Part shown: in pieces, positions 35,560 to 45,306 of the stretch | Numbering within the stretch: position 1 is the first letter of the stretch | How the letters are laid out: the number at the start of each line of letters is the position of its first letter | Assembly (NCBI RefSeq): GCF_012911865.1 | Contig: NZ_JAAXYH010000009.1 | Location: 1-64,000, forward strand | Reading direction: 5' to 3' | Origin: Shewanella salipaludis | GTDB taxonomy: Bacteria; Pseudomonadota; Gammaproteobacteria; Enterobacterales; Shewanellaceae | DNA length: 64,000 bases | The notes under the pieces: generated by a model | Told to the model about the DNA's origin: nothing | Databases searched by the model: none | What the model saw: only the letters and a program-made list of their open reading frames with translations | Program-made: the position numbers and the translations under genes

Positions 35560-37571
35560 TGTTCATTATCCCCGGGTAAGTTGCCGCTTTGGCGGCGTTT
35601 CTGATATTCCAATTGCATCTTGTTGCGCAGCAGCACCTGAGGATCTTCTATGACCCCCCTGAGTGCCCGCTCCATGTCGGCCGGCAATGGCTCATCCGTC
35701 ATCTGGCTGGCGGCTATGCTGGCCTGTTCCCCCGGCTCTCCTGCCTCGGCACTTTGGGCTTGACCCGATTGGGCGGCCTGTTGCTGCGCTTCGGTCTTGG
35801 CCTGTTCGTCCCCGGCTGCAGAGCCTGCTTGTGCCTGCATTTTGGCCTCGTTATTGGGGCTGGCCGACTCGCCGGCTTGGCCCGAGGCGCCCTGATCTTG
35901 CTGATTGGGCTTATCCTCATGTTGACTCCCGCCCTGAGCATCCCCGTTTGCTTGCTGCTCTTGCTGCTTATCGGCGGATTGAGCGGCTTTTTCCGGCTCG
36001 TCATCCTGCTGTGAGCCGGCTTGCTCTGATGCCTGTTGCTGACGCTGATTCTCGGGGTCCTGGTCTTGGGCTGCCTGCTCTTTATCGGATTGGCCAGCGT
36101 CCTTGTTGTCCTGGTTCCCCTGGCTGTCTTGCTTAGCGTCTTTGTCTTTATCTTTATCTTTGTCTTTGTTTTTGTTTTTATTCTTGCCCTTGTCCTTATT
36201 CTGGTTTTTATCCTGCTGCTGTTTGGCTTGCTGCGCCAGTTGCTGCGCCAGTGCCAGGTTTTGCTCGGCCTCGGGGAAGTCCGGCTGCTTGGCCAGTGCC
36301 TGTTGGTAGCGTTTGATGGCCTGCTCCGGCTGCTTGAGCTGCATCAGGGCGTTACCTTGGTTGTACAGGCCCCGGGCGCTGGCGTCTTGCTCGAAGTGTT
36401 GGAGCGCCTGCTGGAAATTCCCCGCCTTGTATTGGGCGCTGCCCTGCCAGCTGGGATCTTCGAACCGCGCGGCGGCATCGGCATAGTTTCCGGCCTCGAA
36501 GGCCTGCATCCCCTGTTGATCCCTGTTATGCCACAGATCTTCCCAGACGCCGGCCTGCGCCGGGGTGGGTGGCGTGAGCAGGACCAGCAATACCGCAGCG
36601 ACCAGACCGTGGCGGAAGCTCAGCAGCAAGGGCAATAGTAACAGCAGCGCCAGGAAGGGGCCGAGATCTTGCCAGTTCTCACCTCTGAGTTCCGTCGCCT
36701 TGGCATCGCCTTCGGTGGCTAACCAGGCGTTGAGGTGCTGCAGATCCTGGCCATCCGAGGTGACCTGGAAGAGCGCGCCCCGGTTGGCCTGGGCCAGGCG
36801 TTGCAGCAAGCCATAGTCTGTGGTGGCGATCACTACTTCGTTGGCATTATCCCGCAGCAATTGGCCGTCGGGCAGGCGGATGGGCGCGCCCTGGGCACTG
36901 CCGAGCGCCAGGACTGCGAGGCGGTACTGGCTGCCATCCAGAGCCTTGTTGGCTTGGCTGAATTGTGCCTGGCTCAGGCCATCCGTGAGCAAAATGATAT
37001 CACCGCGCAGATGGCCCCCCTGTGCCAACAATTGGCTCGCCTGACTCAGGGCGGCAGCGAGGTTGGAGCCGCGCACCGGCATGATATCCGGGGTCAGGGT
37101 CGGCAACAGGTTGAGCAGGGTGGCGCTGTCCCGGGTCAGTGGACTTATGGTAAAGGCATCACCTGCATAGGCGATGAGACCCGTCTCACCTTCCTTGAGA
37201 CCGCGCAACAGGTCGGTGGCGCGGAACTTGGCCTGGGTCAGGCGGTTGGGTGCCAGATCTGTGGCATACATGGACAAGGACATGTCCATGATGACGACCC
37301 GGCCCTGTTCCGTGGCAAACACCGGCAGGGTTTGCTTGGTCACAGCCGGGCCGCTCAAGGCCAGGACGGCGATGAACCAGGATGAGGCCAGCCACCAGAG
37401 CCTATGTTGTCGCGCTTGGCTGCCCTCGGTTACCAGGACTCTTGCCAAGTGCGGCGCTATGTAGCGATTCCAGGCCGAGCCCTGGCCATGGCTGCGCCAT
37501 AGGCCGAGCAGCAACAGCGTCAGTGGCAGCAGCGCCAGGAACCATTCGGGGCGGATGAAGTGCAGTGTCAT
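35553..37571 (-). CDS. BatB/BatC fusion: VWA domain, TPR repeats and long charged tail
   Basis: 672 aa. Two N-terminal membrane helices flank a start like other BatB proteins. The von Willebrand A domain (about 85-275) has a MIDAS motif DMSLS. A third helix (about 308-335) leads to TPR repeats (about 350-440, LYNQGNALMQLKQPEQAIKRYQQALAKQPDFPEAEQNLALA), which correspond to BatC. From about 445 to 630 the chain is low-complexity, rich in Lys, Asp, Gln, Asn and Ala, with alternating KNKNKDKDKD. ATGA overlap with batA. VWA and TPR parts probably bind partner proteins in a MoxR-dependent complex. Confidence 0.88.
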   Translation of the reverse strand: MTLHFIRPEWFLALLPLTLLLLGLWRSHGQGSAWNRYIAPHLARVLVTEGSQARQHRLWWLASSWFIAVLALSGPAVTKQTLPVFATEQGRVVIMDMSLSMYATDLAPNRLTQAKFRATDLLRGLKEGETGLIAYAGDAFTISPLTRDSATLLNLLPTLTPDIMPVRGSNLAAALSQASQLLAQGGHLRGDIILLTDGLSQAQFSQANKALDGSQYRLAVLALGSAQGAPIRLPDGQLLRDNANEVVIATTDYGLLQRLAQANRGALFQVTSDGQDLQHLNAWLATEGDAKATELRGENWQDLGPFLALLLLLPLLLSFRHGLVAAVLLVLLTPPTPAQAGVWEDLWHNRDQQGMQAFEAGNYADAAARFEDPSWQGSAQYKAGNFQQALQHFEQDASARGLYNQGNALMQLKQPEQAIKRYQQALAKQPDFPEAEQNLALAQQLAQQAKQQQDKNQNKDKGKNKNKNKDKDKDKDKDAKQDSQGNQDNKDAGQSDKEQAAQDQDPENQRQQQASEQAGSQQDDEPEKAAQSADKQQEQQANGDAQGGSQHEDKPNQQDQGASGQAGESASPNNEAKMQAQAGSAAGDEQAKTEAQQQAAQSGQAQSAEAGEPGEQASIAASQMTDEPLPADMERALRGVIEDPQVLLRNKMQLEYQKRRQSGNLPGDNEQW
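36130..36205 (-). repeat. Hexanucleotide-like repeat coding for Lys-Asp/Lys-Asn runs
   Basis: Within batB/C a run of TTTATC/TTTGTC/TTTTTA units codes for alternating lysine and aspartate or asparagine in the unstructured tail. The repeat unit is a multiple of three, so slippage would change length without shifting frame. Confidence 0.7.
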
Positions 37572-38590
37572 GAATTGCGTCTCCCCTGGGATAACTTGGA
37601 TTGCGCCCGGGATGGCAGGCGGAATTGGAACCGGGGCAGATGACTGAGTGCCAGCAGGGCGCTGATGATGAGCATCAGTGCCAGTGGCCAGTAGAATAGC
37701 TCGGCTTGGGGCCTATAGCTGAGTTGATCCCGGCTCACAGGCTCCAGCTTGTCGATTGCCTGATAGATCTGTGCCAACTCTTCGCTGTTGCGGGCGCGGA
37801 AGTATTTCCCCTTGGTGGTCGCGGCCAGGGCCTTGAGTTGCGCCTCGTCCAGATCCATGGAGGGGTTGACCCGCTCGCGGCCGAATAGGGTGCGGCGCTC
37901 CATCACCTCGGCGCCGACGCCTATGGTGTATAGGGTGACATTGCGCTTGGCGGCGATGCTCGCCGCCTGCTCAGGCTCTATATTACCGGCATTGTTGGCG
38001 CCATCGGTCAGCAGTATGAGTACCCTGTTGCTCTCTTTCATCTTGTCGAAACGTTTCACCGCCAGGGCTATGGCTTCGCCTATGGCGGTTTGCTTGCCCA
38101 CCAGACCGATTTGCGCTTCCCGTAAAAATTGCGCCACCGAACGCCTGTCCTGGGTCAGGGGGGCCTGCAGGTAGGCGTGATCGGCAAACAGGATCAGCCC
38201 CAGCCTGTCGCCCTTGCGGCGTTCGATAAATTCGCTCACCACATGCTGCACCAGGCTGAATCTATCCACTGTCTTGCCTGCGACCACCATGTCTTCTATC
38301 TGCATGCTGCCGGACAGGTCTACCGCCAGCATGAGATCCCGTCCCTGACTCGGCAGTTCTATGGGCTCGCCCAGCCACTGGGGGCGGGCCACGGCTAACA
38401 CCAATAACCCCCAGAGTAACCAATAGGCGTTTCTCGACCCGGATGGCGCGCGGCCGCTCGACAGTTTGCCGCTCTGGGCTATGCCGGGCAATTGCAGGCG
38501 GGCACCTTCTTCATGCTGGGTGTCTTGACGGCGCAGCAATAAGGGCAGGGGCAGCAGGAGCAGCAGCCAGGGCCAGTAGAGGGTTAACAT
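37568..38590 (-). CDS. batA: BatA-like VWA-domain membrane protein
   Basis: 340 aa. An N-terminal hydrophobic pair (LTLYWPWLLLLLPLPLLL; NAYWLLWGLLVLAVARP) is followed by a VWA domain with a complete MIDAS motif DLSGSM, the threonine region and LILLTDGANNAG. A C-terminal membrane helix (YWPLALMLIISALLAL) comes before a basic tail. VWA domains bind partner proteins through a metal ion. It overlaps both neighbours by a few bases (DUF4381 upstream, batB/C downstream), showing translational coupling. Confidence 0.9.
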   Translation of the reverse strand: MLTLYWPWLLLLLPLPLLLRRQDTQHEEGARLQLPGIAQSGKLSSGRAPSGSRNAYWLLWGLLVLAVARPQWLGEPIELPSQGRDLMLAVDLSGSMQIEDMVVAGKTVDRFSLVQHVVSEFIERRKGDRLGLILFADHAYLQAPLTQDRRSVAQFLREAQIGLVGKQTAIGEAIALAVKRFDKMKESNRVLILLTDGANNAGNIEPEQAASIAAKRNVTLYTIGVGAEVMERRTLFGRERVNPSMDLDEAQLKALAATTKGKYFRARNSEELAQIYQAIDKLEPVSRDQLSYRPQAELFYWPLALMLIISALLALSHLPRFQFRLPSRAQSKLSQGRRNS

Positions 38591-39177
38591 TTAGCCTCCT
38601 GCTGCGCATTTTGTGGGGCATTCTGTGACACATTGACCGCCGACTGTCCGGGCACTGATTTCTCGTGCTTAGCCGGTTTGCTTGCCCGTGTGTTGATCTT
38701 GGGCAGGGCCGTCTTGAGCCAGGTGTGTGCCAATTCGGCCAAGGCCAGGGTTTCATCTTCCGACAGGGGCTCGGGCCTGTGGCGTTTTGCCAATAGCGGC
38801 CCGAGTTGGCCGCGTTTGGCCTGTGTTAAGGCGCCGTCGAGCCAATCGGACCAGGCCTCGCCATCCAGGGAGGCGACTGAGGTTCTTGGCAGGTAACTCA
38901 GGGCGGCGCGTTTGAGCAGGCCGTTGACCCGACTGGCATAGTCTGGCGCATGCCTGTCGAGGGCGGCGAGCAAACTCAATGCCGCCCGTTGCGCCGCCCT
39001 GGCCCGGAAGCGTCGCTTGCACCAGAGAAACAGGCCGGCGAGGGCGAGCACGGAGACGATGAGCAGCAGCCAGTAGCCCGGGGCCGGCGGCCAGAAGGAG
39101 ACAGGCTCCGGCAGCTTGATATCCTGCAATGCTGCCAGCGCCGGATCGGTCATGGATTGAGGAGCTGAAGTTGTCAT
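38584..39177 (-). CDS. DUF4381 membrane protein of the Bat cluster
   Basis: 197 aa with one membrane helix (YWLLLIVSVLALAGLFLW, about 33-52) and a cytoplasmic helical region (AQRAALSLLAALDRHA, GLLKRAALSYLPRTSVASLDGEAW), ending in a basic tail. DUF4381 genes usually sit between DUF58 and batA genes, as here. Function unknown. It starts two bases after the DUF58 stop. Confidence 0.85.
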   Translation of the reverse strand: MTTSAPQSMTDPALAALQDIKLPEPVSFWPPAPGYWLLLIVSVLALAGLFLWCKRRFRARAAQRAALSLLAALDRHAPDYASRVNGLLKRAALSYLPRTSVASLDGEAWSDWLDGALTQAKRGQLGPLLAKRHRPEPLSEDETLALAELAHTWLKTALPKINTRASKPAKHEKSVPGQSAVNVSQNAPQNAQQEAKC

Positions 39178-39179
39178 GG

Positions 39180-40109
39180 TTAACGTAATGATTCCAGTTG
39201 GTCGGCCAGTAGCATGCCGGCATCGAGCCTGCGGGTGCGGACCTTGAGTTGTTGCATCATATCGATAAAGCCCTGCTGCTGCATCGCTTGTTCCGTCAGC
39301 CAGGCATCGTAGCTGCGACGGGTCAGAGTCAGGTTTTTATTGCCGTCACGCACGGGTAGCCGGAAGTGTTTCGGCAGTGGCAAGGTGCCCTGGCGCAGGG
39401 GATCTGTGACCAGGAAGGCGCCTATGTCGCAATGGCGCTTCAACTCAGTCAATGGTGCCAGACAGGCGTCGGAGAAGTGGGCGCCATCGCTGATGATCCA
39501 GATAAGCGAGCCAGGTTTGGCGATGCGTTGCAAGCGCTGGCAGGCGCGGAAAATATGCCCGGGATCGTTCTGGCCTGCATCCAATTGCTTGAGCTGGTTG
39601 GCGTGTACCCGTACCAGCGCCGAGATCAGCTGCAATATGCCCTGACGCCGGCTGCGGGGCTTGAGCTCCACATGCTCTGTCTCTGTGGCGATCAAGGCGC
39701 CGAGCCGGTCTCCATGGTTGATGGCATTCCAGCCCAGGGTGGTCGCCAGATGTGCCGCCTGCACGGATTGCAGCAGCAGGCTGGAGCCGAAGTAACTGCT
39801 GTGACTGAGATCCAGCAATAACAGAATAGGGCGTTCACGCTCCTCGACAAAGAGTTTGGTATGGGCCTGACCGGTACGGGCCGTGACGCGCCAGTCTATG
39901 GTGCGCACATCGTCGCCATTCTGATAATGGCGCACCTCGGCAAACTCCATGCCGCGGCCCTTGAGCAGGCTGCTCCTGTGGCCGGCCTGGTTGGCGCGGG
40001 CACGACTATGGCGCTCGGGCAGGGCGCGGGCGATATTCTGGCACGCCAGCAGTTCCCGCTCACACAAGTGCAGGCCGTCGGCGAATAAAGGCAGTAAGGT
40101 ATTACTCAT
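39180..40109 (-). CDS. DUF58 domain protein of the Bat/MoxR cluster
   Basis: 309 aa soluble protein. The DUF58 signature GRGMEFAEVRHYQNGDDVRTIDW is present, then KLFVEERERP and a VWA-like fold with LLLDLSHSSYFGS replacing the usual MIDAS sequence, so metal binding is doubtful. DUF58 proteins are consistently encoded after moxR and are thought to be substrates or partners of that ATPase. 15 bases after moxR. Confidence 0.88.
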   Translation of the reverse strand: MSNTLLPLFADGLHLCERELLACQNIARALPERHSRARANQAGHRSSLLKGRGMEFAEVRHYQNGDDVRTIDWRVTARTGQAHTKLFVEERERPILLLLDLSHSSYFGSSLLLQSVQAAHLATTLGWNAINHGDRLGALIATETEHVELKPRSRRQGILQLISALVRVHANQLKQLDAGQNDPGHIFRACQRLQRIAKPGSLIWIISDGAHFSDACLAPLTELKRHCDIGAFLVTDPLRQGTLPLPKHFRLPVRDGNKNLTLTRRSYDAWLTEQAMQQQGFIDMMQQLKVRTRRLDAGMLLADQLESLR

Positions 40110-40124
40110 ATCTATTTACCGGCG

Positions 40125-41081
40125 CTAAGGGACTGCCACTAGGTTGAGGATGTGGCTTATCACCCGATCCGGACTCACGCCTTCGGCCTGAGCCTGGTAG
40201 CTGAGCAAGAGTCTATGTCTGAGCACGTTGGGGGCCACCGCCTGTATGTCTTCGGGGGAAACGAAGTCGCGCTCGTTGAGCCAGGCGCGGGCGCGGGCGC
40301 AGCGCTCCAGCGAGATGGTGGCTCTGGGGCTGACGCCATAGTCGAGCCATTTGGCCAGCTCGTCGCTGTAACGCTGGGGCTGGCGGGTCGCCATGACGAT
40401 TTCGACCAGGTATTTCTCCAGCGGTTCGGCAAGGTAGATCTCCATGGCCTCATCCCTGGCGGCAAACACGTCTTTCTGGGCTATGGGATCCATCTGCGGC
40501 AGCTCATGACTCAGGGCTTCGCGGCGGGATTGACGCAATATCTCAAATTCGGTTTCGGCGCTCGGATAATCCAGATTCAAGTGCATCAGGAAGCGGTCCA
40601 GCTGGGCCTCGGGCAGGGGGTAGGTGCCTTCGTTTTCCAGCGGGTTCTGGGTCGCCATCACCAGGAACAGAGGGGGCAACTTGTAGCTGTTTTTACCGAC
40701 CGTGACCTGGCCTTCGGCCATGGCTTCGAGCAGCGCCGACTGTACCTTGGCCGGAGCACGGTTGATCTCATCGGCCAGGATCAGGTTATGGAATATGGGA
40801 CCGGCCTCGAATTCGAAGGTGCCTGTCTGGGCGCGGTAGATGTCGGTGCCGGTCAAGTCCGCCGGCAGCAGATCCGGGGTGAACTGAATGCGGTGGAAAT
40901 CCCCCTCGACCCCGTCACACAGGGCCTTGACGGCGCGGGTCTTGGCCAGCCCAGGAGGGCCCTCGACCAACAGATGGCCATTGGCAATCAAGGCGATAAG
41001 CAGATTTTCGGTCAGAACTGGCTGCCCTAAAACAACCTGGTTTAAATAAGCTCGTAATGCATGAAATCGACTCAAAGGCAT
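40125..41081 (-). CDS. MoxR-family AAA+ ATPase
   Basis: 318 aa from ATG 41081 (MPLSRFHALRAYL). The frame continues to a TTG at 41120, which is less likely. Walker A GPPGLAKT, Walker B LILADEINRAPAKVQSALLEAM, sensor 1 VMATQNPLENEGTYPLPEAQLDRF and the arginine region RRREALS. MoxR proteins are chaperone-like ATPases that mature or activate VWA-domain partners, here the Bat proteins. First gene of a leftward operon moxR-DUF58-DUF4381-batA-batB/C-batD. Confidence 0.93.
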   Translation of the reverse strand: MPLSRFHALRAYLNQVVLGQPVLTENLLIALIANGHLLVEGPPGLAKTRAVKALCDGVEGDFHRIQFTPDLLPADLTGTDIYRAQTGTFEFEAGPIFHNLILADEINRAPAKVQSALLEAMAEGQVTVGKNSYKLPPLFLVMATQNPLENEGTYPLPEAQLDRFLMHLNLDYPSAETEFEILRQSRREALSHELPQMDPIAQKDVFAARDEAMEIYLAEPLEKYLVEIVMATRQPQRYSDELAKWLDYGVSPRATISLERCARARAWLNERDFVSPEDIQAVAPNVLRHRLLLSYQAQAEGVSPDRVISHILNLVAVP

Positions 41082-41167
41082 GATGCTACTCGTTTTATTG
41101 ACTGTGATGGCTGTAGACAACTGTTATGGTAAATAATTCCCTCCGGGTTTGGCTAGTGTTAAAAAAA

Positions 41168-41181
41168 CAAACAGGTGTTTT
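41168..41181. promoter_or_regulatory. Candidate PsrA site upstream of fadI
   Basis: CAAACAGGTGTTTT fits the PsrA consensus (G/C)AAAC-N4-GTTT(G/C) except at the last base. PsrA is a TetR-family repressor that responds to long-chain fatty acids in Pseudomonas and related genera. It is 152 bases before the fadI start. Confidence 0.5.
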
Positions 41182-41184
41182 AAA

Positions 41185-41196
41185 CTTGTCGACAAG
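41185..41196. promoter_or_regulatory. Perfect 12-bp palindrome CTTGTCGACAAG
   Basis: Lies between the PsrA-like and FadR-like sites upstream of fadI. It could be bound by a further regulator or be chance; I know no protein for it. Confidence 0.3.
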
Positions 41197-41218
41197 AAGT
41201 TAGAATCGGATCACACTT

Positions 41219-41235
41219 TAATGGTCAGACCTGTT
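41219..41235. promoter_or_regulatory. Candidate FadR site upstream of fadI
   Basis: TAATGGTCAGACCTGTT matches the FadR consensus at 13 of 16 defined positions, with intact TGGTC-N-GACC core. It is 98 bases before fadI. With the PsrA-like site it suggests dual control of beta-oxidation genes. Confidence 0.6.
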
Positions 41236-41332
41236 ATAGCTGAGCATTGAGCAGCAAGAGTGCAGGTCAAGCATGGAAATCGACAGCGCCGCTTAATTAA
41301 CAAGGCGATAGCGCACATAAAGAGGGTGACAA

Positions 41333-42643
41333 ATGAGTGACAGACAACAGGTAACCAACGCCAGAGGCGAGCGCATTGCGATTGTGGCCGGCTTGAGAAC
41401 GCCCTTCGCCAAACAAGCGACCGCCTTTCATGGGGTGTCGGCATTGGACATGGGCAAGATGGTGGTCAATGAGCTGCTGGCGCGTTCGGAACTGGATCCT
41501 AAGCTGATAGAGCAGCTGGTCTATGGCCAGGTGGTCCAGATGCCAGCGGCGCCCAACATAGCCCGTGAAATCGTCTTGGGTACCGGCATGAATGTCGCTA
41601 CGGACGCCTACAGTGTCACCCGCGCCTGTGCCACCAGCTTTCAATCTGCGGTGAATGTGGCCGAGTCCATCATGACGGGCAACATAGAGATAGGTCTGGC
41701 CGGCGGCGCCGACTCCTCATCCGTGTTGCCTATCGGCGTGTCCAAGAAACTGGCCCATGCGCTGGTCGATCTTAACAAGGCCCGCAGTTTCGGTCAGAAG
41801 CTGGCGATCTTCCGTCGTCTTGGCCTGAAAGATCTGTTGCCTGTGCCGCCCGCGGTTGCCGAGTACTCCACCGGCCTGTCCATGGGGCAGACCGCCGAAC
41901 AGATGGCCAAGACCTATAACATCAGCCGCGCGGATCAGGATGCGCTGGCACACAGATCCCATACCCTGGCGACCCAAACTTGGGCCTCGGGTCATCTGCG
42001 TGACGAAGTCATGACGGCCCATGTGCCGCCCTACAAGCAATTTATCGATCGCGACAACAACATAAGAGAAAACTCTGTGCTCGAGTCCTACGCCAAGCTG
42101 CGGCCGGCCTTCGACCGCAAGCATGGTTCTGTGACGGCGGCCAACAGCACGCCGCTGACCGATGGCGCCTCGGCCATCATTCTCATGAGCGAAGGCCGTG
42201 CCAAGGCGCTGGGTTATCAGCCCATAGGCTACATCAAGAGCTATGCCTTCAGTGCCATAGATGTATGGCAAGACATGCTGATGGGGCCTTCCTATGCGAC
42301 GCCGCTGGCATTGAAGCGCGCCGGCATGGAGCTGGAAGACCTGACACTTATCGAGATGCACGAAGCCTTCGCCGCTCAGACGCTGGCGAACATGCAGATG
42401 TTCGGCTCGAAGAAATTTGCCGAAGAGAAACTCGGTCGCAATCGCGCCATAGGCGAAATCGACATGAGCAAGTTCAACGTCCTCGGCGGCTCGCTGGCCT
42501 ACGGCCACCCCTTTGCGGCCACGGGCACCCGTCTCATCACTCAGGTATGTCGTGAGTTGAAGCGTCGCGGCGGCGGTACCGGCCTGGCAACCGCCTGCGC
42601 CGCCGGTGGTTTGGGTGTAGCCATGATAGTGGAGGTGGAGTAA
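41333..42643 (+). CDS. fadI: 3-ketoacyl-CoA thiolase FadI (beta-oxidation, beta subunit)
   Basis: Cleaves 3-ketoacyl-CoA to acetyl-CoA and a shortened acyl-CoA. Thiolase family, 436 aa. Nucleophile Cys99 in [17 protein letters not shown], active-site histidine in EMHEAFAAQ and [16 protein letters not shown], and the second cysteine in [12 protein letters not shown]. Length and the N-terminus ([15 protein letters not shown]) match FadI rather than FadA. GAGGGTGAC stands before the ATG. The stop overlaps the fadJ start (TAATG). Confidence 0.95.
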   Translation: MSDRQQVTNARGERIAIVAGLRTPFAKQATAFHGVSALDMGKMVVNELLARSELDPKLIEQLVYGQVVQMPAAPNIAREIVLGTGMNVATDAYSVTRACATSFQSAVNVAESIMTGNIEIGLAGGADSSSVLPIGVSKKLAHALVDLNKARSFGQKLAIFRRLGLKDLLPVPPAVAEYSTGLSMGQTAEQMAKTYNISRADQDALAHRSHTLATQTWASGHLRDEVMTAHVPPYKQFIDRDNNIRENSVLESYAKLRPAFDRKHGSVTAANSTPLTDGASAIILMSEGRAKALGYQPIGYIKSYAFSAIDVWQDMLMGPSYATPLALKRAGMELEDLTLIEMHEAFAAQTLANMQMFGSKKFAEEKLGRNRAIGEIDMSKFNVLGGSLAYGHPFAATGTRLITQVCRELKRRGGGTGLATACAAGGLGVAMIVEVE

Positions 42644-44781
42644 TGAATATGGAAATAAGCATGGAAAAGACCTTCAGTTTGAGCCGCCGCGATGACGGCG
42701 TTGCAATACTCACCATGGACGTACCAGGTGAGACAATGAATACCCTCAAGTCGGCATTTGCCGACGAGATCTCCGGTTTATTGCAGGAGATCAAGGCAGA
42801 TGGCAGCATTCGCGGCTTGGTGTTGATTTCCGGCAAGCCGGACTCTTTCGTGGCCGGGGCCGACATTTCCATGCTTGATGCCTGCCAAACGGTCGCCGAT
42901 GCCAAGGCCTTGTCGCAGCAGGGACATAAGGTATTCGCCGAGCTCGAGGGGCTGAACATTCCTGTGGTTGCCGCCATTCATGGTGCCTGTCTCGGCGGTG
43001 GCCTGGAGCTGGCGCTGGCCTGTCATTTAAGGGTATGCAGCGACGATAACAAGACCATGCTGGGGCTGCCTGAGGTGCAACTTGGGCTGTTGCCGGGGGG
43101 CGGCGGTACCCAGAGACTGCCTCGTTTGGTGGGGATCACCACGGCCCTGGACATGATGCTGACCGGCAAACAGATACGTCCCAAGCAAGCACTGAAAATG
43201 GGCTTGGTGAACGATATGGTGCCCGAGTCTATCTTGCTGCGCACCGCGGTGGAGATGGCGCTGGCCGGTAAACGTCAGTCCAAAGTTGTGAATAAGTCGC
43301 TGGTCAACAAGCTGCTCGAAGGCACGGCCCTCGGGCGCAACATCATCTTCGATCAGGCGGCGAAACAAGTACTGAAGAAGACCCAGGGGAATTATCCTGC
43401 GCCCTTGAAGATCATCGACTGTGTGCGTCAGGGCATGGCCAGAGGCATGGCGCAGGGACTCGAGGTCGAGGCCAGTCATTTTGCCGAGCTGATGATGTCT
43501 AAAGAGTCGGCGGCGCTGCGCAGCATCTTCTTCGCTACCACTGAGATGAAGAAAGAAACCGGTGCCCCTGGGGTCGAACCCCGTAAGGTGAAAAAGGCCG
43601 TGGTGCTCGGCGGCGGCCTGATGGGCGGCGGCATCGCCTCGGTGACGACCACCAAGGCCAAGATCCCGGCGCGGGTGAAGGACATCAACGACAAGGGCCT
43701 GAGCAATGCACTGGCCTATGCCTACAAGCTGCTCGACAAAGGCGTCAAGCGCCGCCACATGACGCCTGCCGCCCGTGACAGCCTGATGGCACTGATGACC
43801 ACTACCACAGAATACACAGGCGTCAAGGATGCCGACATAGTGGTCGAGGCAGTGTTCGAAGACTTGGCCCTCAAGCATCAGATGGTCAGAGACATAGAGC
43901 GTGAGTGCGGCGAGCAGACAATTTTCGCCTCCAACACTTCGTCTCTGCCCATAAGTCAGATTGCCGAGGCGGCGAGCCGGCCGGAAAATGTCATAGGCCT
44001 GCATTATTTCTCACCGGTGGAGAAGATGCCGCTGGTGGAAGTGATAGCCCACGCCAAGACCTCGCCAGAGACAATAGCGACCACAGTGGCCTTCGCCCGC
44101 AAACAAGGCAAGACGCCGATAGTGGTACAAGATGGTGCAGGTTTCTACGTCAATCGTATCCTGGCGCTGTACATGAATGAGGCGGCGCAGCTGCTGCTCG
44201 AAGGCCAGAGCGTCGAGCATCTGGATAAGGCGCTGGTGAAGTTTGGCTTCCCGGTGGGCCCAATGACCCTGCTCGATGAAGTCGGCATAGACGTAGGCGC
44301 CAAGATCTCCCCCATCCTGGAAAAAGAGCTGGGCGAGCGCTTCAAGGCGCCGGCCGCCTTCGACAAGCTGCTGGCAGACGGCAGGAAAGGGCGCAAGAAT
44401 GGCAAAGGCTTCTATCAATATGCCAACAACAGCAAGAAGATTAAGCCGGTGGATGAGACTGTCTATGGCGTGCTGGGCATTACCCCGGGGGCCAACAAGG
44501 CTGCCGCTGCGGTCGCGGAGCGCTGCGTGGTGCAAATGCTCAACGAAGCCGTGCGCTGCCTGGAGGAGGGGATCATCGCCTCTGCCCGCGATGGCGACAT
44601 AGGCGCCATCTTCGGTATCGGTTTCCCGCCTTTCCTGGGCGGACCATTCCATTACATAGATAGCCTGGGAGCGGACAAGCTGGTCGCTATCCTCGAGGGG
44701 TACAGCAAGCAATTCGGTGATAGATTCGCGCCCTGTGAGCGCCTGAAGGCCATGGCTGAGAGTGGGGAACGTTTCTTCTAA
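42643..44781 (+). CDS. fadJ: Multifunctional fatty acid oxidation protein FadJ (alpha subunit)
   Basis: Enoyl-CoA hydratase plus 3-hydroxyacyl-CoA dehydrogenase, forming a complex with FadI. Residues about 5-190 are the crotonase fold with catalytic glutamates in [16 protein letters not shown] and [21 protein letters not shown]. Residues about 320-500 are the NAD domain ([41 protein letters not shown]). The C-terminal dehydrogenase domains include [14 protein letters not shown] and [14 protein letters not shown]. 712 aa. An internal ATG at 42661 is an alternative start. A terminator follows at 44808. Confidence 0.95.
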   Translation: MNMEISMEKTFSLSRRDDGVAILTMDVPGETMNTLKSAFADEISGLLQEIKADGSIRGLVLISGKPDSFVAGADISMLDACQTVADAKALSQQGHKVFAELEGLNIPVVAAIHGACLGGGLELALACHLRVCSDDNKTMLGLPEVQLGLLPGGGGTQRLPRLVGITTALDMMLTGKQIRPKQALKMGLVNDMVPESILLRTAVEMALAGKRQSKVVNKSLVNKLLEGTALGRNIIFDQAAKQVLKKTQGNYPAPLKIIDCVRQGMARGMAQGLEVEASHFAELMMSKESAALRSIFFATTEMKKETGAPGVEPRKVKKAVVLGGGLMGGGIASVTTTKAKIPARVKDINDKGLSNALAYAYKLLDKGVKRRHMTPAARDSLMALMTTTTEYTGVKDADIVVEAVFEDLALKHQMVRDIERECGEQTIFASNTSSLPISQIAEAASRPENVIGLHYFSPVEKMPLVEVIAHAKTSPETIATTVAFARKQGKTPIVVQDGAGFYVNRILALYMNEAAQLLLEGQSVEHLDKALVKFGFPVGPMTLLDEVGIDVGAKISPILEKELGERFKAPAAFDKLLADGRKGRKNGKGFYQYANNSKKIKPVDETVYGVLGITPGANKAAAAVAERCVVQMLNEAVRCLEEGIIASARDGDIGAIFGIGFPPFLGGPFHYIDSLGADKLVAILEGYSKQFGDRFAPCERLKAMAESGERFF

Positions 44782-44807
44782 TCCGGCTTAACATCATGTA
44801 GAAGCTT

Positions 44808-44836
44808 AAAAAAACGGCATTAAATTGCCGTTTTTT
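44808..44836 (+). terminator. Terminator of fadIJ
   Basis: AAAAACGGCA (44810-44819) and TGCCGTTTTT (44826-44835) with a T tract. Confidence 0.88.
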
Positions 44837-44979
44837 ATGCCTGCAGCAAGAGTGCCGCCTAAAAAACGCTCACAACTTGCGTTGGACTAGGTTAGAATAT
44901 CGTGCAGTTTTACGGCGCATAGCCGTGAATGATAATGATGTCGGCTAAGGACTGGGCCAGTAAAAATACGAGGTGATGA

Positions 44980-45180
44980 GTGCTGTTTATCTTAATCATG
45001 GGCCTGGCAGGTTTTGGATTATTTCTTGGTAATGCGGCTTTTTGTGCCGGCTTGCCAGTCAAACGTTGGTTCATCCTGGGGGCCTTGTTGGGGCCGGTTG
45101 CTTATCCCTTATTCAATACTCATAAGCACTTAGCCTACAAGCGCTGCACTAAATCCTTCGATGCCAGCACAGAGTGTTAG
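44980..45180 (+). CDS. Small membrane protein, 66 aa, unknown function
   Basis: Starts GTG with AGGTGATGA just before it. Two hydrophobic segments: FILIMGLAGFGLFLGNAAFC (about 3-22) and WFILGALLGPVAYPLF (about 30-45), followed by a basic tail KHLAYKRCTKSF. I do not recognise a family. It has its own strong terminator and lies at the left edge of the segment that interrupts the fadJ-sixA order. Confidence 0.6.
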   Translation: MLFILIMGLAGFGLFLGNAAFCAGLPVKRWFILGALLGPVAYPLFNTHKHLAYKRCTKSFDASTEC

Positions 45181-45200
45181 AGCGTCAGAGGCCCATAGAG

Positions 45201-45243
45201 CGCGCAATAAAAAAGAGAGCTTGGCTCTCTTTTTTATTGCGCG
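45201..45243. terminator. Bidirectional terminator with 20-bp arms
   Basis: CGCGCAATAAAAAAGAGAGC (45201-45220) and its exact complement (45224-45243) around loop TTG. T runs occur on both exits. It ends the 66-aa gene rightward and the small ORF/repeat-protein transcript leftward. Confidence 0.92.
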
Positions 45244-45306
45244 TTTCATGTTAATGCTTGGATATCAAATTATATGACTCGGCTAAACCCGTTTGTTGGT
45301 TCGCTG

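Noticed and set aside
45201..45243. Long perfect inverted repeat as a possible mobile-element end
   Set aside because: The T-rich exits on both strands and the position between convergent genes fit a bidirectional terminator; no transposase or target duplication is near.
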